IMG/VR virus record: IMGVR_UViG_3300021602_000025
Coordinates: 1 to 23,578 of that record
DNA from: a virus
Direction: 5' to 3' (one strand)
DNA: 23,578 nucleotides
Shown here: piece after piece, positions 15,594-22,524 of the stretch
Layout of the letters: every line of letters starts with the position of its first letter
Position numbering within the stretch: position 1 is the stretch's first letter
Program-made: the position numbers and the translations under genes
Notes under the pieces: generated by a model
Told to the model about the DNA's origin: nothing
Database searches by the model: none
What the model saw: only the letters and a program-made list of their open reading frames with translations

Positions 15594-16349
15594 TTACTTT
15601 TTAAATATTTTATTAAATTCACTAATTGCCTTCAGGATTTGTTCATCATTATTTTTAACTTCTTCGTTTATCGGCTCTGGTGATTTCTCGGTCAAAGTGA
15701 TTTCTTTTACGATTTCAATTTCTAATAAGTCTGCTTGAATCCTTTTTATTTCAATCTCCATCAACGCAAAGGTTTCATCTGTGAAACGACCACCTTTAAA
15801 CGCTTTCAAGAGTTTCTCTAGCCTGTTTGCTAATTGTTCCCTTTTAACTTCACTCTTAACTGAAATAGTTGGTGTTTCAGGGTTTGCTGCCCATAATACC
15901 GCACTACCTTCATAAAGTTTAAGTTCAGTTATTGTTCTAATTCCGTTCTTATCTACATTTGAATTTATTGTGCTAAATCCAATAGAGTGTTGATTGATAA
16001 GACCAGCATCGTACATCTTTAAAATGTCCTCTCCTGTTTCAGTCATTACTATTGGAGTGATTGCAATAAGCATATCGCCTTCAACATAAAGTTGTTCAGG
16101 CTTACCTATTACTGCTTCCATTTCAGCACAATGATCTACTAATGACCATATCAAGTTTTTACCTGCTGGACCTCTTTCATTAAGGGTTTTGGTAAATGCT
16201 TCAGGAACGATAATATCGTTATCTAAATCAATGTTACCTGTTCTTGCCCATACGGCTTTTACTCTGCGTTGTTCAGTATCAACATCCATTACCTCGTAAC
16301 CGATGTCTTGTTTTTCAACAATAGTATCTTTTGATGCGTAAGTTTTCAT
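15594..16349 (-). CDS. prohead protease, HK97-type (S78), 251 aa
   Basis: The maturation protease that cleaves the capsid N-terminal helix inside the prohead. The core is residues 15-165. It contains NIDLDNDIIVPEAF (39-52), the His motif VDHCAEMEAVIGK (His73), the Ser motif LINQHSIGFST (Ser122) and LYEGSAVLWAANPETP (145-160). His73 and Ser122 are the likely catalytic pair, with Glu147 a possible third member. The last 85 residues are a charged helical extension, likely a prohead-targeting or scaffold segment. It lies before the capsid gene, as is usual. The ATG at 16349 is 5 bases after a TAnnTTTG match. Confidence 0.9.
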   Translation of the reverse strand: MKTYASKDTIVEKQDIGYEVMDVDTEQRRVKAVWARTGNIDLDNDIIVPEAFTKTLNERGPAGKNLIWSLVDHCAEMEAVIGKPEQLYVEGDMLIAITPIVMTETGEDILKMYDAGLINQHSIGFSTINSNVDKNGIRTITELKLYEGSAVLWAANPETPTISVKSEVKREQLANRLEKLLKAFKGGRFTDETFALMEIEIKRIQADLLEIEIVKEITLTEKSPEPINEEVKNNDEQILKAISEFNKIFKK

Positions 16350-16354
16350 ATTAA

Positions 16355-16362
16355 CAAAGTTA
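16355..16362 (-). promoter_or_regulatory. candidate -7 element before the protease gene
   Basis: The minus strand reads TAACTTTG (TAnnTTTG), in the 25-base gap before the protease. It ends 5 bases before the ATG, so the expected start of transcription falls on or next to the start codon. A very A-rich stretch precedes it. The -33 position holds TTA in place of TTG. Confidence 0.4.
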
Positions 16363-16374
16363 TATTTTTTTTTA

Positions 16375-17253
16375 TTATTCTAATGCTTGAGCAATTAAAT
16401 TACCAATTTGCATTCCAATAGTATTTGTTATAAATCCCCAAATAGTTCCGACATTCCCTTTTGGTGGATTGTCTTGTAGTTTTAATAACTTACCATTTTT
16501 ATCTCTTAATGCCTCAAATCCTAATGTACAACGGCAATTACAAACATCACCAGCACTTCCACTTGAATCGCAAGGATGTAGCATAAAGTCAAAACCGCCC
16601 TTCTTATTTTGTAGTTTAAATGTCGCATCCATTGGTATTTTAGTTCCATCCATATTAAGATGGTCAAATTGATCTCTTGGAATCCTTCTAGTTCTATTGT
16701 CTTTTGCTGCAATCCATTCTTTGACAGTTACCAATCCTGTACTTGTAGCACCTACCATTGAACCGATATTAGCAGCCCTGCCTGTTTCCGTTCTAGCAAT
16801 AAGTTCAGCACGATAATCCGTTATCCCTGCCGTTTTTAATAATGCAATTGTTTCAGGCAATGTTAAGTTTTGCTCTGCGGATTGAATCATAAATCTTCTT
16901 ATCTGCTCTTTGGTAGTTTCGGTTATATCGGAAGCTAATTGGTCTAATCCTTGTGTTTCTAAATACTGAAGGATAGTATAAGCAAATAGGTCAGTTTCTG
17001 CTGATTTAGTCTCTATTGCCTCATAAATGCCCTTTGTAGACCTTTTAACGGCTTTACTTGATATTTGAGCCATCTTTACACCCATAGCCAAATGAAGTTG
17101 TTTAATGGTCTTCTTAATGGCTTTGTCGCTGATTGCGGAATAGTCTTGGGTACGACAATAAGTATTCACTTGGGTTTGCAGTTCTTTCTTGAACTTGGGT
17201 GAATAAGTTTTTAATCCGTTGGCATATAGTTTTCTATAATCTTGCCAAATCAT
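16375..17253 (-). CDS. minor head protein, Mu F / SPP1 gp7-like, 292 aa
   Basis: A head morphogenesis protein that binds the portal and is probably carried into or near the head interior. The N-terminal half is helical. The C-terminal domain shows the family motifs: ELIARTETGRAANIGSM (about 155-171), VKEWIAAKDNRTRR (about 177-190), HLNMDGTKIPMDATF (about 198-212) and the Cys/Pro end HPCDSSGSAGDVCNCRC (about 227-243). The NCRC motif is typical. Its start overlaps the stop of the Dps-like gene by one base (TAATG), so the two are made together. Confidence 0.88.
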   Translation of the reverse strand: MIWQDYRKLYANGLKTYSPKFKKELQTQVNTYCRTQDYSAISDKAIKKTIKQLHLAMGVKMAQISSKAVKRSTKGIYEAIETKSAETDLFAYTILQYLETQGLDQLASDITETTKEQIRRFMIQSAEQNLTLPETIALLKTAGITDYRAELIARTETGRAANIGSMVGATSTGLVTVKEWIAAKDNRTRRIPRDQFDHLNMDGTKIPMDATFKLQNKKGGFDFMLHPCDSSGSAGDVCNCRCTLGFEALRDKNGKLLKLQDNPPKGNVGTIWGFITNTIGMQIGNLIAQALE

Positions 17254-17615
17254 TATGATAAGGTTAAAAGGTATAAAGTTTGAGCAACTAATTGAGCAAT
17301 TTCATCCACTTGATTTTGTATCCAGCTTTCTTGATAAATAGTCTTTCTTTCTCTTTGGATAAAATCGTACAATGATTTATAATACTTAACCAATTGTTCG
17401 TGTCCTGTATAGTTTTGTAATGTCTCTACTGAATAGCCAACAGGTCTGCCGTAAACTCCGCTTACACTTTCCACTAATTCATCAATCAAACCTACTATCT
17501 CATCGTAATAATTGTTCAATGCCTTATGCTCTGCATAGGATGTAGTTTGGTGATGCCAAACAATTGATTGTTGCTTTGAATCGTGTAATTGACTTATAAA
17601 TTCTACAAATTGCAT
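17253..17615 (-). CDS. Dps/ferritin-like protein in the head module, 120 aa
   Basis: A 120-residue all-helical protein. Residues 19-61 line up with the Dps ferroxidase segment: VWHHQTTSYAEHKALNN, then YYDEIVGLIDELVESVSGVY and GRPVGY. His30, Asp45 and Glu49 are spaced H-x14-D-x3-E, exactly as His43, Asp58 and Glu62 of Listeria Dps. His21 or His22 would be the first ligand, on a loop 3-4 residues shorter. I recall the DUF5856 family of Bacteroidota phages as matching this. Possible roles are iron binding, oxidation protection or a structural four-helix part of the head. It starts one base after the portal stop and overlaps the minor head gene, so it is made with the portal complex. Confidence 0.7.
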   Translation of the reverse strand: MQFVEFISQLHDSKQQSIVWHHQTTSYAEHKALNNYYDEIVGLIDELVESVSGVYGRPVGYSVETLQNYTGHEQLVKYYKSLYDFIQRERKTIYQESWIQNQVDEIAQLVAQTLYLLTLS

Positions 17616-17616
17616 A

Positions 17617-19002
17617 TTAAGGTTTTATATTGTCAGGAATTATTAATGGTTGGAATTGGTCTATTGGTTGCAAAGAAGAAGGTACATAAAGTTTCTCCAT
17701 TTCCTCTTGTGGAATATAATCAGGTGTTTTTAATCCCATTATCTCCATCTTTTGTGCTGGTGCAATCCACCAAGCATTGTTTAACCAAGTAGTTTGGTCG
17801 GCTTTATTTGCTTCCAATTCTTGATAAACCTTAATATCATAATCAACATAAATATTAGTACCTCTATAACCCCAATCAGTATGTAGTTTTCTATTAAGAT
17901 TATCTCTTAATGAATCTAGTAAAGGAATAGCACAACGAAGTGTTAATGCCTTCTCGCCTTCTAATTGGTTGTTGTATGTTTTGCTTCCATCATCGTTTAA
18001 TAGTTGACTAGGCACTCCGTAAATATTACAAAGGGCTTTCATATCCCATTTCTCCGATTCTATGATATTTAATTCAACAGGAGACAAACCTATTTGTTTC
18101 CAATCTACTTTATATCCTGATACCGCAATTGAATTAAAGTTTGATGATCCACCTTTCTCGCTGATAGCCTTTTTAAGTGCTTGTGCTTGTTGTGTTCCAC
18201 TTGTAGGGTCAAACCTATCATCATTCATAAACAATACACCAGCAGGTCCACCATTTTGAAAGGATGCAACCGCAGCAGTTTTAGCTTCGTTACTTCTTGT
18301 CAATGTTCTTGCAGCAGCCATCAATGGACTTTGTCCGTACAATTGATTACCTGTTACATTCCAAGCTGGATTAAAGTATTTGTCGTGTAATATTTCTTTA
18401 GTATCAAATGACCATAATTTTCCGTAGTAAAGTTGATAACCAACTCTTACAGGTGGGAATAATTCTACATTGGCAATGATAGCCATATATTGAGCAGGAA
18501 GGGCAACTAATTCAAATGGTTTGCTTTGATTTGCACCGCCTTCTATTAGTTTTGCGTAGATAAATGAATTACCTACTATTAGTTTAAATCCGCACCATTG
18601 TTCTACTAGATCACTCCAAGTATCCTCGCCATTAGGATATTTCAATAACTCATTTAGTCTTTGGTCTCCTGTATAAATTTCAAATGCCTTTTTGTGTAGG
18701 TCGTTTACCTCTTGCCAATTGGTAATCTTATCAGGTTGTGCAATTAATGTCTTGTATCTTTTGGCAGCAACTTCATCGGTAATCTTATAAACATGAAATG
18801 GAGCAAGTTTTGCTTTATCCGTTATAAGTTTAACAATTGAGTAAACAATATCATTCTTTTGGTAGCCATCATTCACATATGATTGACCATTTGCACCTTG
18901 CCAAGTAACTATCCCTTGTTGTATTGCTATTTGCGAGTTGGTCGGAAATGTTGGTAAAATAGTATTTATCTTCTTCTTTGAGAAGAAATCAAGTAAACCC
19001 AT
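17617..19002 (-). CDS. portal protein, HK97-type, 461 aa
   Basis: The twelve-subunit ring through which DNA enters and leaves. The length (461) is usual for HK97-type portals. It begins MGLLDFFSKKK, then KNDIVYSIVKLITDKAKLAP (about 49-68), the stem-region segment GLSPVELNIIESEKWDM (about 305-321) followed by KALCNIYGVPSQLLNDDGSK, and a C-terminal domain with QEEMEKLYVPSSLQPID. The GVPxxLL motif after an LxxxExxW-type helix is characteristic. It lies 36 bases after the large terminase stop and has a TAnnTTTG element in that gap. Confidence 0.92.
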   Translation of the reverse strand: MGLLDFFSKKKINTILPTFPTNSQIAIQQGIVTWQGANGQSYVNDGYQKNDIVYSIVKLITDKAKLAPFHVYKITDEVAAKRYKTLIAQPDKITNWQEVNDLHKKAFEIYTGDQRLNELLKYPNGEDTWSDLVEQWCGFKLIVGNSFIYAKLIEGGANQSKPFELVALPAQYMAIIANVELFPPVRVGYQLYYGKLWSFDTKEILHDKYFNPAWNVTGNQLYGQSPLMAAARTLTRSNEAKTAAVASFQNGGPAGVLFMNDDRFDPTSGTQQAQALKKAISEKGGSSNFNSIAVSGYKVDWKQIGLSPVELNIIESEKWDMKALCNIYGVPSQLLNDDGSKTYNNQLEGEKALTLRCAIPLLDSLRDNLNRKLHTDWGYRGTNIYVDYDIKVYQELEANKADQTTWLNNAWWIAPAQKMEIMGLKTPDYIPQEEMEKLYVPSSLQPIDQFQPLIIPDNIKP

Positions 19003-19018
19003 ATTATTAGAATTTAAA

Positions 19019-19026
19019 CAAAGTTA
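19019..19026 (-). promoter_or_regulatory. candidate -7 element before the portal gene
   Basis: The minus strand reads TAACTTTG, identical to the element before the protease gene, 16 bases before the portal start and inside the 36-base gap. No good -33 TTG is visible. Confidence 0.4.
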
Positions 19027-19038
19027 AAGAAATTTAAA

Positions 19039-20352
19039 CTAAAATACACTTACTTTAAATTTTGGTGTATATTCAAATATCATTCTCATTGCTAGGCAAT
19101 CACTAAAGTCAGGGGAACGACCGATGGCAGCTTTTACTTTATCCTTTGGTATAATTCCTTTTTTGCTATCATTATCAACTGACTTTTGTTTTACTTGCTC
19201 TAGTTCTTGAATGATTAATTGTTTTGTTTTTCCATCTGCTTGAATGTAAATATCCGACTTATTCATTACTTCGGATAACTTGAAATAACATTGTGATTTA
19301 AGGTTGTCAAAGTTTTCCTTTCCTCTTGTTATTGGGTTTTCTAATGGGGAACTATTATTGACAAATCCTCTGCAACCCCTTATCAGGTCAACGCAACCCC
19401 CTCCGACACCATCTTCATCTATGCAAATATTTGATACAGGTACTTTATGCTCTAAAGCAAAGTTCTTTATGAGTTCAGCGACCTCAACAACTGATTTACC
19501 ATTGAATTGATGAAGCCGAACACGAAACCCACTCCATATACCGATAACAGTACTATCGCTACCAAAGCGTGCCACATCACAAGTAATATAAGGATTACCA
19601 ATAGGCACAAAAGTATTGGTAAATGAATCAAGTATTTTATCATAGTCTATAAGTTGAGTAGGGTCGGATAAGTATTCCCAATTACCAAACAAAAGTCTTT
19701 CTTTGGAAACGGAATCAAGGGTTAATAGGTTTGCTTTGTAATGTTTAGATATGTAAGGGTTGTCATCAATTAACGATGAAATAAATCTTTTATTGTCTGC
19801 TATTGAATTGTCGGTTTGCGGTTTATAGAACTCCGAGTAAGTCCAATTCTTTGCTGGGTTACAAGTATAAAGAATCTTTGGTACCAATTCGTTTTGATCT
19901 AGTTGAAACCTTATCCTTGATTTGATAATATTCCTTGCTTTGTCATCTACTTGATTAGCCTCATCAATGAAGGCATCGGTTATTTCAAGTGAACCTAATT
20001 CATCAAAGTTTGGGTCGCTAGGATATGAATAAAGGTCTTTAAGTAGGATTGTTGAGCCATTAGGAAAGTCTATTGTTGATGATTGAGCATTAAACTTATA
20101 ATGTTTTCCTGATTCCATTCCTTGCATCTTTGCTACTTGAAAGAACGAAACAAGGGTAGTTTCTTTTAGCGTTTTAAGTACGGCACGACCAATTAATCCT
20201 CTTGTATTAGGATATTTTAGTCGTTGTTTAAGTTGCCAATAGCATCCAAGTAAAGTTTTACCACCACCAGCACCGCCTCCGAATAGTATTTCGTTTGTGG
20301 TTTTATCTTCTAATAGGTCAAGTGCAATAGTTTGTTTTATGGATAATTCCAT
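19039..20352 (-). CDS. terL: terminase large subunit, 437 aa
   Basis: The packaging motor and nuclease. The ATPase half has Walker A GGGAGGGKT (25-33), Walker B AFIDEA (127-132) and the coupling motif LYTCNPAKNW (161-170). The nuclease half has an acidic set: Asp259 in YITCDVARFGSDSTV, Asp312 and Asp314 in ICIDEDGVGGG, and Asp415/Asp418 in SPDFSDCLAM, which together fit the two-metal RNase H-like site. The length is normal. The start overlaps the small terminase stop by one base (TAATG). The portal gene follows. Clustering with known terminases could tell headful from cos packaging, which I cannot see here. Confidence 0.95.
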   Translation of the reverse strand: MELSIKQTIALDLLEDKTTNEILFGGGAGGGKTLLGCYWQLKQRLKYPNTRGLIGRAVLKTLKETTLVSFFQVAKMQGMESGKHYKFNAQSSTIDFPNGSTILLKDLYSYPSDPNFDELGSLEITDAFIDEANQVDDKARNIIKSRIRFQLDQNELVPKILYTCNPAKNWTYSEFYKPQTDNSIADNKRFISSLIDDNPYISKHYKANLLTLDSVSKERLLFGNWEYLSDPTQLIDYDKILDSFTNTFVPIGNPYITCDVARFGSDSTVIGIWSGFRVRLHQFNGKSVVEVAELIKNFALEHKVPVSNICIDEDGVGGGCVDLIRGCRGFVNNSSPLENPITRGKENFDNLKSQCYFKLSEVMNKSDIYIQADGKTKQLIIQELEQVKQKSVDNDSKKGIIPKDKVKAAIGRSPDFSDCLAMRMIFEYTPKFKVSVF

Positions 20353-20699
20353 TATAGGCTTCCTTTATTTTCTACATAGGTTTTCTTTTCTTCCCAATTT
20401 ATTTGTAATCCTCCTGATAATTCTATTTCGTTGGTTTGTTTTGCTCTGCCTTCTAATCGGTCAAGTATCTCCTGATAAGCCCTTAAATCACCTTTGAATG
20501 CCTTTTGCAATACCATCATATCCAATTGCTCTGCAACTGTAAACTCCTCTTTTTCCCCTGTAATTGGGTTGGTCTTTACTTGTACTAATTCTAGTAAACG
20601 CAAAAGCCTAGTTTTACTATTTGGTATTCCTTTAGGTTTTCCTGCTGGATTGCCAGAGACTCCTTTTGGGAATGGGGTTAAGTTTTGTTCATTTGCCAT
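20352..20699 (-). CDS. terS: terminase small subunit, 115 aa
   Basis: The DNA-recognition partner of the large terminase. It begins with the basic motif FPKGVSGNPAGKPKG (10-24), like the F-KGQSGNPKGRPKG opening of DUF5681-type small terminases, then helix-rich NSKTRLLRLLELVQVK and AEQLDMMVLQKAFKGDLRAY, and a short C-terminal tail. It directly precedes the large subunit and is translationally coupled to it by TAATG, the usual arrangement. The start has a 22-base gap behind it. No clear pac or cos site can be identified in this gene by eye. Confidence 0.85.
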   Translation of the reverse strand: MANEQNLTPFPKGVSGNPAGKPKGIPNSKTRLLRLLELVQVKTNPITGEKEEFTVAEQLDMMVLQKAFKGDLRAYQEILDRLEGRAKQTNEIELSGGLQINWEEKKTYVENKGSL

Positions 20700-20721
20700 T
20701 TCTCACTGAATTTTCATTGAA

Positions 20722-21825
20722 TCACAAAGGTAATCCGTTCTTTTTGATTATTAAGTTTGGGTCAAGTTTAAGCATCCTATCTACGATAACTTGACAGTAC
20801 TTTTCACTCATTTCCATACCATAACAAACTCTTTTCATTTGATGTGAAGCTATCATTGTCGTACCTGAACCGCAAAAAGGTTCAAATATTAAATGGTCTA
20901 ATTCTGCAAATGCTTCAACTAATTGTCCATATAATTTAACAGGCTTTGGACAAGAATGAAATTCTCTTAATGATTTTCCGTGTAATTCCTCTTTTTCAAC
21001 CATTAATTCAATTACATCATTATCTAATTTTTTTCTTGGTGGTTCTAATATTAATATTGGTTCCCAAGTAGATGCACCTCCTACACCATTCCCAGCTTGA
21101 GCAAATTTCTTATACCAAACTGCTACTTTAGTATTTCCAAATCTTGATATATCCCTTGATAAATTCATTAAACCCGGTGTCCATACTTTTCCGCATTGAT
21201 GCAATGCAAATACATCAGCAACTAATTGAGCGTTAACATCACTATCATTATCCTTATGTTTGTCATATTCATAACCTATTCCGTAAGGTGGGTCAGTTAA
21301 AACTAAATCTGCTTTTCTGCCATTCATTAACTTATCAATATGTTCAGGATTTGTACTATCTCCACATAATAAACGATGCTCTCCAATCTCAATAATATCT
21401 CCATAAACAAATTGAGTATCTATTTCGTTAGGTATTTTAAATTCATCATCTTTAGACTCTAAAACTTCAGCATCAAAATTAGGAATATCTAAACCCCATT
21501 CTGTTAATTCTAAAGCATCCCAATTATTTGCAAGGTCATCCCAATCCCATTCACCATATCCGACATTATCTTTAACGATAAATTCTTTCTTTTGTGCTTC
21601 GCTTAAATTGTTAGCGTGAATTACAGGAACATCGGTTAACCCAGCTTCAATACAAGCCTTTAGCCTCATATTACCACCTAATACCATATTGTTTTCATCA
21701 ATGACAATTGGTCGGAGTTCAAGCATTTGGGGGAAATCTTGGATTGACTTTACAAGTTGTTTAAACTTAATATCCTTTATAATTCTAGGATTGTTTGGGT
21801 TTGGTTTGATTTCGTTGATTAACAT
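20722..21825 (-). CDS. ParB-domain / N6-N4 DNA methyltransferase fusion, 367 aa
   Basis: A two-domain protein. Residues 1-115 form a ParB/Srx-like domain: INEIKPNPNNPRIIK, then VIDENNMVLGGNMRLKA with the GGNMR motif (50-54), and helices to WGLDIPNF. Residues 135-355 form an amino-methyltransferase: VLTDPPYGIGYEYDKH with DPPY at 178-181, then FEPFCGSGTTM with the AdoMet FxGxG at 317-321. DPPY before FxGxG is the beta-class order. It would methylate the exocyclic amine of A or C. The target is unknown, and no partner endonuclease is seen, so it is probably a solitary phage methyltransferase for self-protection, or one acting near packaging. It is coupled by TAATG to the zinc-ribbon gene and lies next to the terminase. 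Confidence 0.9.
   Translation of the reverse strand: MLINEIKPNPNNPRIIKDIKFKQLVKSIQDFPQMLELRPIVIDENNMVLGGNMRLKACIEAGLTDVPVIHANNLSEAQKKEFIVKDNVGYGEWDWDDLANNWDALELTEWGLDIPNFDAEVLESKDDEFKIPNEIDTQFVYGDIIEIGEHRLLCGDSTNPEHIDKLMNGRKADLVLTDPPYGIGYEYDKHKDNDSDVNAQLVADVFALHQCGKVWTPGLMNLSRDISRFGNTKVAVWYKKFAQAGNGVGGASTWEPILILEPPRKKLDNDVIELMVEKEELHGKSLREFHSCPKPVKLYGQLVEAFAELDHLIFEPFCGSGTTMIASHQMKRVCYGMEMSEKYCQVIVDRMLKLDPNLIIKKNGLPL
20725..20732 (-). promoter_or_regulatory. weak candidate -7 element before terS
   Basis: The minus strand reads TACCTTTG, overlapping the last codons of the methyltransferase gene, 25 bases before the small terminase start. It matches TAnnTTTG, but it is coding (Leu-Pro-Leu region) and has no -33 TTG. 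Confidence 0.25.
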
Positions 21826-22016
21826 TATCGGTTTTTTGTTGGTGTTCTAATAGATGCTGATTGAGTAATCTTATTTACAATTAAATTATTGTAGCCAATT
21901 TCTTTTTTACACTTGCATTTAATGGTATGTTCCTTTATGGAACTTTCCCAAACATAGTCCTCAATGATGGCACCACATTTGCAGTTGTATTCTCTTTTGC
22001 AAATAGTATCTTTCAT
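21825..22016 (-). CDS. zinc-ribbon-like protein, 63 aa
   Basis: A small protein with two cysteine pairs, YNCKCGAI (Cys12, Cys14) and KCKCKKE (Cys34, Cys36), about 20 residues apart, a likely zinc-binding knuckle pair though CxC spacing is unusual. I chose the ATG at 22016 (MKDTICKREYNCKCGAI), one base after the stop of the 39-residue gene. The frame is open upstream to 22103, but that extension overlaps the 39-aa gene out of frame and is a shadow. The stop overlaps the methyltransferase start (TAATG). Function unknown; a nucleic-acid-binding role is possible. Confidence 0.75.
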   Translation of the reverse strand: MKDTICKREYNCKCGAIIEDYVWESSIKEHTIKCKCKKEIGYNNLIVNKITQSASIRTPTKNR

Positions 22017-22017
22017 A

Positions 22018-22137
22018 TTATTTACCTTGTCCACGACTAGGCTTTGGTTTTTGTGTGTGTTTGTTGTAGGATTTCTTTGCTTTACCTTTTTTACGAGTTC
22101 CAAATTGAACTTTGCCTGATGGGTTTAGTTTAGCCAT
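22018..22137 (-). CDS. small basic protein, 39 aa
   Basis: A 39-residue, very basic, low-complexity protein that begins MAKLNPSGKVQFGTRKKGKA and ends PSRGQGK, with Lys, Arg, Gln, Gly and Ser dominant. I recall near-identical small peptides in other Bacteroidota phages, always of unknown role. It is a good candidate for binding nucleic acid. Its ATG overlaps the stop of the NinG-like gene (TAATG), and the zinc-ribbon gene starts one base after its stop. This double coupling makes it real even though the length is small. Confidence 0.75.
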   Translation of the reverse strand: MAKLNPSGKVQFGTRKKGKAKKSYNKHTQKPKPSRGQGK

Positions 22138-22508
22138 TATTTGTATTTTTCAATAATCATATTTAATTCAGTCCTTGACCATTTCTTTGGTGTTCGGTAA
22201 TTTGCCTCAATCCAATCTACCATTTCTTGACCAATCTTATTTATTAAATTCTTTCTATATCCTACTAAATGAAATTCATCAAATCCATTGCATCGCTTAC
22301 ATTCTCCTGCGGTGTTATATTCATTAAACCTTAAATATGAAGATTGTTTGACAGGTGCGTAGTGTCCGCAATCCATTAAATCAGTTGAATATACCTGACC
22401 GCAACTAATACAAGTAAAATAGCCATCTTGACTATCTCTAGTCCTAATGTAGCGGTTAAATATTTGTTGAGCCTTTGCGGTTAATCTTGGTATTGATTGT
22501 AAAGCCAT
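22137..22508 (-). CDS. ninG: NinG-like recombination protein, 123 aa
   Basis: A short NinG/Rap-type protein. It has CISCGQ (Cys33, Cys36), then DCGHYAPVKQSSYLRFNEYN (46-65) and the CKRCN motif (Cys70, Cys73, Asn74), giving a CxxC...H...CxxC zinc-binding HNH-like core, followed by helices GYRKNLINKIGQEMVDWIEA. Lambda NinG (Rap, about 204 residues) aids recombination by cutting joint molecules. This one is shorter and lacks the longer N- and C-terminal parts, as is common in Bacteroidota phages. It is coupled to the 39-aa gene and has a good promoter candidate just upstream. Confidence 0.82.
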   Translation of the reverse strand: MALQSIPRLTAKAQQIFNRYIRTRDSQDGYFTCISCGQVYSTDLMDCGHYAPVKQSSYLRFNEYNTAGECKRCNGFDEFHLVGYRKNLINKIGQEMVDWIEANYRTPKKWSRTELNMIIEKYK

Positions 22509-22512
22509 AATG

Positions 22513-22520
22513 CAAAACTA
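22513..22520 (-). promoter_or_regulatory. best promoter candidate: -7 and -33 elements before ninG
   Basis: The minus strand reads TAGTTTTG (TAnnTTTG), and a TTG lies 20 bases upstream, near 22541-22543, the usual -33/-7 spacing. It occupies the 16-base gap before the NinG-like gene and ends 4 bases before its ATG, so the transcript would be leaderless or nearly so. The -33 part lies inside the upstream PAPS-reductase-like gene. Confidence 0.5.
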
Positions 22521-22524
22521 GGGA

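Noticed and set aside
16521-16712. A 63-codon minus-strand frame inside the minor head gene
   Set aside because: It is a shadow frame of the conserved Mu F-type domain region and has no protein-like features.
9865-20709. Plus-strand open frames of 63-128 codons opposite the tape measure, tube, capsid, portal and terminase genes
   Set aside because: Each is fully inside a well supported minus-strand gene, has Cys-, Ser- or Ile-rich composition and no recognisable domain. No other plus-strand gene exists in the window.
22017-22103. Longer N-terminus (92 aa) for the zinc-ribbon protein
   Set aside because: The extra 29 codons overlap the 39-aa basic peptide gene in another frame, and the ATG at 22016 has the TAA-T-ATG spacing seen elsewhere.
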